Source: Bacteroidetes/Chlorobi group bacterium ChocPot_Mid (GTDB lineage: Bacteria; Bacteroidota; Ignavibacteria; Kapaibacteriales; UBA2268). From it: a stretch of 5,191 bases of DNA. The notes under the pieces were generated by a model, which saw only the letters and a list, made by a program, of their open reading frames with translations, made no database searches and was not told the DNA's origin. Made by a program: the position numbers and the translations under genes. Below are positions 1 to 5,191 of the stretch, in pieces (positions within the stretch are counted from its first letter, which is position 1; every line of letters begins with the position of its first letter). The stretch spans positions 1 to 5,191 of the forward strand of contig RCNQ01000303.1 of NCBI GenBank assembly GCA_003731675.1, in the 5' to 3' direction.

Positions 1-15
1 AATTTCAATAATTCA

Positions 16-247
16 TCCTTCGACAAGCTCAGGATGACGTCCTTCGACAAGCTCAGGATGACAGTTTTAGTACATTCGTCCTTCGACAAGCTCAGGATGA
101 CGTCCTTCGACGGGCTCAGGATGACGGTTTTATTACATTCATCCTTCGACAAGCTCAGGATAACGTCCTTCGACGGGCTCAGGATGACAGTTTTAGTACA
201 TTCGTCCTTCGACAAGCTCAGGATGACGTCCTTCGACAAGCTCAGGG
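16..247. repeat. Left micro-repeat array: 8 units in 4 doublets, 63-bp super-period
   Basis: Eight copies of the motif TCCTTCG-N5-CTCAGGA begin at 16, 40, 79, 103, 142, 166, 205 and 229. Spacing alternates exactly 24 and 39 bases, so the true higher-order unit is a 63-bp doublet repeated four times. The extra 15 bases between doublets are AT-rich and read close to CAGTTTTAGTACATTCG. The five-base centre is ACAAG in six units and ACGGG in two (units 4 and 6). Unit 5 has TAACG instead of TGACG after the motif, and the last unit ends in CTCAGGG. Each unit can fold as a small hairpin: TCCT pairs with AGGA, followed by a tandem mismatch and one G-C pair. An open frame runs through because 24 and 63 are multiples of three; it is not a gene. 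The motif is the reverse complement of the units in the array at 2538-3000. Confidence 0.95.
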
Positions 248-258
248 TTTAGGTTAAT

Positions 259-274
259 TAAGCATAATTGCTTA
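259..274 (-). terminator. Small AT-rich hairpin after the VWA gene, possible weak terminator
   Basis: TAAGCA, loop TAAT, TGCTTA is a perfect 6-bp inverted repeat ending 12 bases past the stop codon of the minus-strand gene. The stem is AT-rich and no real T-run follows it, so it would be a poor intrinsic terminator. It marks the border between the gene and the repeat array. Termination may instead be Rho-dependent or occur in the array. Confidence 0.22.
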
Positions 275-285
275 TTACCAAATCA

Positions 286-2466
286 CTACACCATACCAGC
301 TCTTTTCCTTAAAAACCACTCTATCGAAAGACAAAGTATAGCAATTGCAATCAGCCAGGGCAAATTCCACAGAGTCAATTCAGATTTCTCCGTAATGGAC
401 AGTGGACGAAAACTTTTTGCTTTTTTCAAGTCATCTAAAAATTTATTTGCATCTTTCGGCAGATAAAATTTACCGCCTGTTCTTTCTGCAATTGCCCTCA
501 AAAGCGGTACATTCATAGTCATATTTCGGTATTCAAGCCCTAATTCACCTACAGAAAATCTGCCATTATCTGAACCTAATTTAGAACCATTCACTATTGC
601 ATCTCCTGAAAAGAAATATCCACCTTCTGATAAACCTTCAATTTCACCTGTATATCTGCCATTACCCATGGAATTGAGTATTAACTCTTTGCTTTCCCCA
701 GTACCTTTAATCATAACAGAAACATTAGCATTCTCAACAGGATTGAATGACTTGTCATAAATCTGACCTATAAATTCTACCTTTTCAGAACTATTATAAA
801 ATTTCTTGGTCGTTTTAATATTAACAAATTTATTCTCTACATCAACTGAAAGCCATTTAGCAGTGTTCTGAATAAATAAAGTAAATAAATCCGGTGTGTC
901 CTTTTTCCCTCTTGCATTATCAGAAGCAAAGCCCAGTAATTTCCAACGAAAAATTCCATACCCAAGGAAAGCAACTGACTTCTTGTTTCCTACTGACCGC
1001 GTAAGTATTAATGGTTCTTTCAGTGGAACATTGTTTATTTTCATAGTTGAAATAACTTCACTTTCGGGCTTAACACTGACAAATGTTTCTGTCCTGAAAA
1101 TAGGGGGGAGCTGATTCCAGAACTGCAAATCTTCAGTTCTTCCACTTATCCTCAGCAAAGGATTCGATACAGCATTAGGATTCACATCTGGTATCACCAA
1201 AAATTCCATCGGTTTTGTTGATGTTGTAACAAAAGGTAGTTCATCTTCAATTATTCTTAGATTATTATAATTCAAATCTTTCGAAGCAATAAAAAAAAGC
1301 GATTTCCCCTTTTCCAGTTCATTCCGTATGCTCTGCATTACTGTTTGACTCGTATTATTCCCCGGAAAACCGATTAAAACAAAAATCTCTGTTTCTTTAA
1401 AATCTTTATCGGTTGGATTGGCTTCATAAAACTCGACATTATTTTTCTGCACAAAACTCTTGACCTCTGTTCCATTCTCATCAAGCAAAGCATTCCTGAC
1501 AAACGAAACATCAGGACCTGGTGCTGACGCAAATATTGCAATTTTTCTCTTATTTTTTAATACTTCAATATATTCTGATTTACTGTTGTTCTTCAATGTT
1601 ATTTCATTTGTTAGAGCATTGACTTTTGCTGTTAACTTTCTTACTCCTTCTACCTTGGGGTTGTACTCAAATATAGCTGTGAATTCTTGTCTGTCAGGAT
1701 TAATATTAAATGTCTGAGTACTAATTATTTTATCATTATCAAACAATTCAACCTTGATTTCCCCTGCTTCATAACCCGATGATTTTATATTTACGTTAAC
1801 AGGTACTGGATTATCAACATATACTATATCATTTGTCAGTATTGATTGAATTGATAAATCCTTTGGTTCTACTGAATCTCCTATCCCTATTACAAAAATC
1901 GGTTTTCCAATAATATCAGCTGAATAAATTGGATTGGCACCTGAATTAAAAGCACCATCACTAATCAGCAAAACTGCCTGAATATTTTTTTCATCCACTT
2001 TCCTCATAACTTCCCTTATCCCAAGAGAAATATCAGTCAACTGACCTTTAAAGTTCAGATTATTCTTAGTGAATTCAATTATTGGCTTCACTTCACCATC
2101 AAACAAATTCACATCCAATTGCTTCTCATCAAATGACATAAAATCTGACTCATCAATTGCCTTAAAGTAAACCTGTTTCCTGTTCCCTGAAGCATCGTTC
2201 ATCGCTGAAGATTGTGAATTATCAAGCAAAACAGCCAATACTGGTGGCTCTTCTTTACCCGTTATCATTGTAAATATTGGTTCAAATAATATAAATAGCA
2301 GTAATCCTAAACCAATACTTCTCAGAGAAATCAATATTACTTTCTTTCTCTCTGAAATGGGTGGAATTGTTCGCCTGTAATTATAAATCGAAAAGCCGAT
2401 ACTTAAAAGCATCAGTAATACAAACAACAACCATGACCCGTTTATTCCAAAACTATATGAATTCAT
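286..2466 (-). CDS. Membrane-anchored VWA-domain protein with GATase1-like middle region
   Basis: This is a 726-residue protein starting at ATG 2466 and ending with TAG. Two hydrophobic segments near the N-terminus (about 12-29 and 43-62) are joined by an Arg/Lys-rich loop. A third segment lies at about 699-716, followed by RKRAGMV. By the positive-inside rule the roughly 630-residue central part is outside the cytoplasmic membrane. A VWA domain spans about 74-205 with a complete MIDAS site: DxSxS at D82/S84/S86, T144 and D170 (ISDG). Residues about 206-300 look like a beta-sandwich. Residues about 307-535 resemble the inactive class-I glutamine-amidotransferase-like fold seen in related VWA proteins. 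Residues about 545-640 look like an Ig or macroglobulin-type module. Such proteins are often encoded beside MoxR ATPase and DUF58 genes, but no such partner is visible here. A weak GAGAG lies 4 bases before the start. Molecular function is unknown; metal-dependent protein binding in the envelope is inferred. The VWA call is firm and the middle domain is tentative. Confidence 0.88.
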   Translation of the reverse strand: MNSYSFGINGSWLLFVLLMLLSIGFSIYNYRRTIPPISERKKVILISLRSIGLGLLLFILFEPIFTMITGKEEPPVLAVLLDNSQSSAMNDASGNRKQVYFKAIDESDFMSFDEKQLDVNLFDGEVKPIIEFTKNNLNFKGQLTDISLGIREVMRKVDEKNIQAVLLISDGAFNSGANPIYSADIIGKPIFVIGIGDSVEPKDLSIQSILTNDIVYVDNPVPVNVNIKSSGYEAGEIKVELFDNDKIISTQTFNINPDRQEFTAIFEYNPKVEGVRKLTAKVNALTNEITLKNNSKSEYIEVLKNKRKIAIFASAPGPDVSFVRNALLDENGTEVKSFVQKNNVEFYEANPTDKDFKETEIFVLIGFPGNNTSQTVMQSIRNELEKGKSLFFIASKDLNYNNLRIIEDELPFVTTSTKPMEFLVIPDVNPNAVSNPLLRISGRTEDLQFWNQLPPIFRTETFVSVKPESEVISTMKINNVPLKEPLILTRSVGNKKSVAFLGYGIFRWKLLGFASDNARGKKDTPDLFTLFIQNTAKWLSVDVENKFVNIKTTKKFYNSSEKVEFIGQIYDKSFNPVENANVSVMIKGTGESKELILNSMGNGRYTGEIEGLSEGGYFFSGDAIVNGSKLGSDNGRFSVGELGLEYRNMTMNVPLLRAIAERTGGKFYLPKDANKFLDDLKKAKSFRPLSITEKSELTLWNLPWLIAIAILCLSIEWFLRKRAGMV

Positions 2467-2537
2467 CTAACTCTCAATCAATATCAAAACAAGTATTAAA
2501 ATATTTTATCATAAATCAATTTTCAATTTTATAAAAT
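2467..2537 (-). promoter_or_regulatory. AT-rich leader likely holding the VWA gene promoter
   Basis: This 71-base stretch between the right array and the VWA start is very AT-rich, with runs such as TTTATGATAAAATATTTTAAT on the coding strand. It is the only non-repeat sequence upstream of the gene, so the promoter should lie here unless transcription enters through the array. I could not fix a convincing -35/-10 pair or the Bacteroidota TTTG/TAnnTTTG pair, so the call rests on position and composition. Confidence 0.3.
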
Positions 2538-3000
2538 CGTCATCCTGAGCCCGTCGAAGGACGTCATCCTGAGCATTTCGAAGTACGTCATCCTGAGCCC
2601 CGTCGAAGAACGTCATCCTGAGCCCGTCGAAGGACGTCATCCTGAGCTTGTCGAAGGACGTCATCCTGAGCCCGTCGAAGGACGTCATCCTGAGCCCGTC
2701 GAAGTACGTCATCCTGAGCTTGTCGAAGTACGTCATCCTGAGCTTGTCGAAGGACGTCATCCTGAGCCTGTCGAAGGACGTCATCCTGAGCCTGTCGAAG
2801 GACGTCATCCTGAGCATTTCGAAGTACGTCATCCTGAGCCCCGTCGAAGTACGTCATCCTGAGCCCCTGTCGAAGGACGTCATCCTGAGCTTGTCGAAGG
2901 ACGTCATCCTGAGCTTGTCGAAGGACGTCATCCTGAGCCCGTCGAAGTACGTCATCCTGAGCCCGTCGAAGGACGTCATCCTGAGCTTGTCGAAGGATGA
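2538..3000. repeat. Right micro-repeat array: 19 tandem 24-bp hairpin units
   Basis: Nineteen head-to-tail units of the form ACGTCA-TCCTGAG-loop-CGAAG-(G/T/A). TCCTGAG begins at 2543, 2567, 2591, 2616, 2640, 2664, 2688, 2712, 2736, 2760, 2784, 2808, 2832, 2857, 2883, 2907, 2931, 2955 and 2979. Spacing is 24 except 25, 25 and 26 where the loop is longer. The loop between GAG and CGA is CTTGT (6 units), CCCGT (6), CCTGT (2), CATTT (2), CCCCGT (2) or CCCCTGT (1). TCCTGAG and CGAAG are unchanged in all 19. The base after CGAAG is G in 12 units, T in 6 and A in 1. TCCT pairs with AGGA, followed by a tandem G-A/A-G mismatch and a G-C pair, giving a small hairpin; the AGTA units lose one pair. GACGTC recurs at many junctions. 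Open frames on both strands exist only because 24 is a multiple of three. Orientation is opposite to the array at 16-247. Confidence 0.97.
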
Positions 3001-3036
3001 ACAAACTGAACTTCTCTCTTCCTCCTACTTCGTTTG

Positions 3037-3066
3037 AGCTTTTTGCTTTAAGCTTTCAGCTTTCTC
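3037..3066. repeat. GCTTT-type micro-repeat downstream of the pirin gene
   Basis: The stretch is built from iterated GCTTT words (AGCTTTTT, GCTTTA, AGCTTTC, AGCTTTC) and abuts the stop codon of the pirin-family gene. Bases 3039-3056 match 4137-4154 at 17 of 18 positions in the same orientation, so it is a dispersed repeat rather than a chance AT-rich run. The palindrome AAGCTT lies inside it. No convincing terminator hairpin was found. Confidence 0.55.
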
Positions 3067-3777
3067 CTATCCCATCGGTACTTCAATCACCAATATCTCC
3101 GAATCAGTCAGAGCTTCAAAAGAAACCACATCAACTCCACTAATCCCGATTGCATCTCTTCTGCTAAGAACGTCGTTATCTATTTTAATTTCCCCTTCAA
3201 TTACCATCAGATAAATCCCGTTATTGCTTTCTCTTAGTTTATATTCAATCTTATTATCCTTATCAATTACGGCAATTGAAAAATATGCATTTTGATTAAT
3301 AAAAATTGTTTCATGCGATTTTTTCGGAGAAACCAAAGTCATAAATCTATTATTCTTTTCTTTAAAATCAAATGACTTCTGCTCATATCTTGGCTTAATA
3401 TTCATTGTTGAAGGTCTGATCCAAATCTGAAACAACGAGCAGGACTCCGTCTCGGAAGGATTATATTCAGAATGCAAAATCCCGCTACCTGCAGACATTG
3501 CTTGTATTTCATTTACCTTTATTATACCTTCATTACCCATCGAATCTCTATGCTTCAACTGACCTTTCAATATTATAGTAACAATCTCCATATTATCATG
3601 AGGATGCATACCAAATCCTTTTCCGGGAGCAACAGTATCATCATTTAAAACCCTCAACAAACCAAAACCCATTTTATTCCGGTCAAACCAACCTCCAAAA
3701 CTAAAAGAATGATAAGTTTCCAGCCATCCATGGTTAAAATAACCTCTTTCGCCAGCTCTATGTATAATTTTATTCAT
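3067..3777 (-). CDS. Pirin family protein (YhhW-like bicupin)
   Basis: A 236-residue protein, close to the 231 residues of E. coli YhhW. The N-terminal cupin carries the typical pirin metal site: H58 and H60 in GMHPHDNMEIVT, then H102 and E104 in SGILHSEYN, matching the His-His-His-Glu set of YhhW. Other family marks are HSFSFGGWFD near residue 23, the LLRVLNDDTVAPGKGFG stretch before the metal site, and FQIWI near 116. A second cupin, without an evident metal site, occupies about 150-236. No signal peptide is seen, so it is cytoplasmic. YhhW and human pirin show quercetin 2,3-dioxygenase activity in vitro, but the physiological substrate is generally unknown, so a redox or stress-linked dioxygenase role is only inferred. 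The start at ATG 3777 fits the conserved N-terminus. No clear ribosome binding site is present. The gene stands alone, divergent from the methyltransferase and separated from the VWA gene by the repeat array. Confidence 0.95.
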   Translation of the reverse strand: MNKIIHRAGERGYFNHGWLETYHSFSFGGWFDRNKMGFGLLRVLNDDTVAPGKGFGMHPHDNMEIVTIILKGQLKHRDSMGNEGIIKVNEIQAMSAGSGILHSEYNPSETESCSLFQIWIRPSTMNIKPRYEQKSFDFKEKNNRFMTLVSPKKSHETIFINQNAYFSIAVIDKDNKIEYKLRESNNGIYLMVIEGEIKIDNDVLSRRDAIGISGVDVVSFEALTDSEILVIEVPMG

Positions 3778-3794
3778 TTATTTCATTAAAATAA

Positions 3795-3814
3795 TTGACA
3801 ATCCAATTTGACAA
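3795..3814. repeat. TTGACAA direct repeat upstream of the pirin gene
   Basis: TTGACAA occurs at 3795-3801 and 3808-3814, separated by TCCAAT. This places it 18-37 bases upstream of the pirin start codon, where a promoter or operator would be expected. The 13-base offset is not a whole number of helical turns, which weakens the operator reading. It may be chance in AT-rich DNA. Confidence 0.3.
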
Positions 3815-3913
3815 GTAACGAATGAATGATTAAAACATTGAAACAAGAACAATTTCCCGTTATCTCAGCTTTTATTCCCCTTCTGTCAGTTATTCCAACT
3901 GACACCAAGAAAA

Positions 3914-3951
3914 CTCTGTGCCCCTCTGTGCCTCCTCTGCGGAACTCTGTG
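3914..3951. repeat. CTCTGTG short tandem block (4 units)
   Basis: CTCTGTG or CTCTGCG begins at 3914, 3924, 3935 and 3945, giving four units of 10 or 11 bases. The block is clearly richer in G and C than its AT-rich surroundings. From general familiarity, blocks of the form CTCTGTG/CACAGAG recur between genes in many environmental bacterial genomes, but I cannot confirm copies elsewhere in this genome. No function is known to me. Confidence 0.7.
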
Positions 3952-3986
3952 TAACTGCCTTCCGTTTCACGTTTTTGTCTTATCAC

Positions 3987-4003
3987 AAAAATCCCAAAAA
4001 TCC
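3987..4003. repeat. Doubled AAAAATCC
   Basis: AAAAATCC occurs at 3987-3994 and 3996-4003, a 9-base step, followed by GAGTTCCGACAAAAATT. The stretch looks like another dispersed intergenic element of this kind of genome, but only one copy is in the window, so this is weak. Confidence 0.3.
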
Positions 4004-4122
4004 GAGTTCCGACAAAAATTTGTACAATTTACTTTCCACTGAATCCGACACAGAACGAAGTAAAGAGTAAGAAACCAGCTATTTTTTTGCATTTCAATCT
4101 ATTTTTTCGTAATTTCCTTTTT

Positions 4123-4128
4123 TATAAT
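4123..4128 (+). promoter_or_regulatory. Candidate -10 box (TATAAT) for the methyltransferase gene
   Basis: A perfect TATAAT lies 47 bases before the ATG at 4175 inside a T-rich stretch. No good -35 hexamer is found 16-18 bases upstream, and in this AT-rich DNA the match may be chance. A Bacteroidota-type TTTG at 4086-4089 followed by TAATTT at 4110-4115 is an equally weak alternative. Confidence 0.2.
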
Positions 4129-4135
4129 TAGTAAA

Positions 4136-4167
4136 ACTTTTTGCTTTATGCTTTAAACTTTTAGCTT
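4136..4167. repeat. GCTTT-type micro-repeat abutting the methyltransferase start
   Basis: This is the second copy of the element at 3037-3066, in the same orientation, with 4137-4154 matching 3039-3056 at 17 of 18 positions. It ends only 7 bases before the ATG of the methyltransferase, so it forms most of that gene's leader and leaves room only for a weak ribosome binding site (AAGAA). Confidence 0.55.
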
Positions 4168-4174
4168 AAGAAAC

Positions 4175-5191
4175 ATGAACCAGTTAATACTCGGCGACAA
4201 CCTCGAAATTATGCGAAAGATGGAGAGCGAATCCATTGACCTTATTTACCTCGACCCTCCCTTTTTCTCCAACCGCAACTACGAAGTGATTTGGGGCGAC
4301 AAAGGCGAAATCCGTTCTTTCGAAGACCGCTGGTCGGGTGGCATAGACCACTACATCGCATGGCTCAAAGAAAGAGTTGCAGAAATGCACCGCTTGCTCA
4401 AGCCCACCGGCTCTATATATCTCCATTGCGACTGGCACGCTGATGCTTATATCAGAGTGTTTATTTTGGATAAAATATTTGGTGAGAATAATTTTAGGAA
4501 TCATATTATTTGGCAAAGAACACGGAACCCAAAAGGTTCTCAATTTGAAAAAAAGAACTTAGGAATTGCAACAGATTCTATATATTGGTACTCAAAAACA
4601 TCAAAATATTACTTTAATGAAGATGCGGCTAAAGAGCAATTGCAAGATGGAGATTTAGCGAGAAAGTATCCTTATTTTGATGATAAAGGAAGATATTATC
4701 AAGGACCTATCATCAGAGGAAGTTCAATGGGATTACGACCAAACCTTGTTTATGAATATAAGGGATTTATTCCTAAAGAGTATGGTTGGAGGATGACTAA
4801 AGATAAATTGAAAGAATTAGATAAAAAAGGTGACTTGGGTTGGTCATTAAATGGGAAACCATTTCGTAAATTAAGACCAGAGAATGATAAAGGGAATCCC
4901 ATCTATAACTTATGGGGTGATATCAATAGACTTTATTCAAATAGTCTTGAAAGCATTGGTTACCCAACTCAAAAACCAGAAAAGTTGCTTGATAGGATCA
5001 TTTTATTATCGAGTAAAAAAGGCGATATTGTATTTGACCCATTCGTTGGTGGTGGTACTACAGTTGTTGTTGCAGACAAGCTAAACCGCAAATGGATTGG
5101 AATTGACCAATCAGTGCAGGCAATCAAAGTTTCTGAAATGCGGTTGAACAAACAACAAAATCTTTTTTCCGAACCCTTTTCCGTCCAGCTC
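4175..5191 (+). CDS. Site-specific DNA methyltransferase, beta class, 3' end outside the window
   Basis: An open frame of 339 codons starts at ATG 4175 and is still open at the right edge. It transfers a methyl group from S-adenosylmethionine to a base in DNA. The catalytic motif IV, DPPF, is at residues 27-30; motif X-like YPTQKPEKLL at 263-272; the SAM-binding motif I, DPFVGGGTT, at 288-296; and WIGID at 307-311. Order IV before I defines the beta class. DPPF suggests N6-adenine methylation rather than the SPPW of most N4-cytosine enzymes. The central 100-260 region would hold target recognition. MNQLILGDNLEIM is a typical start for the family, which supports the chosen ATG. A simple enzyme would be nearly finished by residue 339; proteins of this type can continue into a restriction-endonuclease domain, which cannot be seen here. 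Composition is mosaic: about 51% GC for 4201-4440 and about 32% for 4441-4860 by hand count. It is most likely part of a horizontally acquired restriction-modification locus. Confidence 0.93.
   Translation, partial: MNQLILGDNLEIMRKMESESIDLIYLDPPFFSNRNYEVIWGDKGEIRSFEDRWSGGIDHYIAWLKERVAEMHRLLKPTGSIYLHCDWHADAYIRVFILDKIFGENNFRNHIIWQRTRNPKGSQFEKKNLGIATDSIYWYSKTSKYYFNEDAAKEQLQDGDLARKYPYFDDKGRYYQGPIIRGSSMGLRPNLVYEYKGFIPKEYGWRMTKDKLKELDKKGDLGWSLNGKPFRKLRPENDKGNPIYNLWGDINRLYSNSLESIGYPTQKPEKLLDRIILLSSKKGDIVFDPFVGGGTTVVVADKLNRKWIGIDQSVQAIKVSEMRLNKQQNLFSEPFSVQL

Larger units (their letters stand above)
3778..4174. other. 397-base divergent intergenic region rich in micro-repeats
   Basis: No credible gene lies here. 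An open frame on the minus strand (3786-3986) translates a CTCTGTG repeat block and has no protein-like features. The region holds, in order: a TTGACAA direct repeat near the pirin start, the CTCTGTG block at 3914-3951, a doubled AAAAATCC at 3987-4003, an 8-base palindrome TTGTACAA at 4020-4027, a T-rich stretch from about 4081, and a GCTTT-type repeat touching the methyltransferase start. Promoters for both divergent genes should lie within it. Confidence 0.8.

Noticed and set aside
34..252. 72-residue open frame of SFDKLRMT repeats
   Set aside because: It is a translation of the 24/63-bp DNA repeat. It stays open only because both periods are multiples of three.
896..1717. Plus-strand open frames inside the VWA gene (896-1114, 1460-1717)
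   Set aside because: They are antisense shadows of a well-supported long gene.
2538..3000. CRISPR array
   Set aside because: There are no unique spacers: the whole 24-bp unit repeats, the variable part is only 5-7 nt and its variants recur, and no cas gene is present.
2509..3037. Three long open frames on both strands (2509-2832 and 2588-3004 minus, 2648-3037 plus) with LRQAQDD or ILSLSKDV repeats
   Set aside because: All are readings of the tandem array in different frames. They have no ribosome binding site, and peptides of this type are common spurious predictions.
3786..3986. 66-residue minus-strand open frame containing YTEFRRGGTEGHR
   Set aside because: It translates the CTCTGTG repeat block plus AT-rich spacer and has no domain or codon bias of a gene.
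4020..4027. TTGTACAA palindrome as an operator
   Set aside because: It is an isolated 8-base palindrome in AT-rich DNA, not near a start codon, with symmetry stopping at 8 bases. It is too likely by chance.
4184..4543. 119-residue minus-strand open frame
   Set aside because: It lies antisense to the methyltransferase, whose catalytic motifs are clear in the other strand.
4377..5151. Short open frames inside the methyltransferase (4377-4562 plus, 4884-5084 plus, 4969-5151 minus)
   Set aside because: They are out-of-frame shadows of the 4175-5191 coding sequence.

Overview
The window looks like chromosomal DNA of an AT-rich bacterium from the Bacteroidota/Ignavibacteriota group. The evidence is the low GC of the genes, the lack of strong Shine-Dalgarno sequences, a large VWA membrane protein of a type common there, and intergenic micro-repeats of kinds I associate with these genomes. 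The lineage is an inference from style; no marker gene is present.

Layout, left to right: (1) Bases 16-247 hold 8 copies of a 24-bp micro-repeat, arranged as four doublets with an exact 63-bp super-period. (2) A 726-residue gene on the minus strand (286-2466) encodes a membrane-anchored, probably periplasmic VWA-domain protein with a complete MIDAS metal site. (3) Bases 2538-3000 hold 19 head-to-tail copies of the same micro-repeat in the opposite orientation, so the VWA gene sits between two inverted arrays. (4) A pirin-family (YhhW-like) cupin gene lies on the minus strand (3067-3777). (5) A 397-base divergent intergenic region (3778-4174) carries several unrelated micro-repeats. (6) A beta-class DNA methyltransferase on the plus strand starts at 4175 and runs off the right edge, still open after 339 codons.

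The three genes do not form an obvious pathway. The VWA and pirin genes share a strand but are separated by 600 bases of mostly repeat DNA, so co-transcription is doubtful. The methyltransferase is divergent and is probably the first gene of a restriction-modification locus, or one half of a fused restriction-modification protein.

The two most interesting signals follow. In the 24-bp repeat, sequence changes cluster in what would be a hairpin loop (5, 6 or 7 nt), while both stem arms stay constant across the 19-unit array. In the methyltransferase, base composition and Asp codon choice switch sharply at the borders of the central, presumably target-recognising, region. I found no tRNA, rRNA, CRISPR array, transposase or recognisable new defence system.
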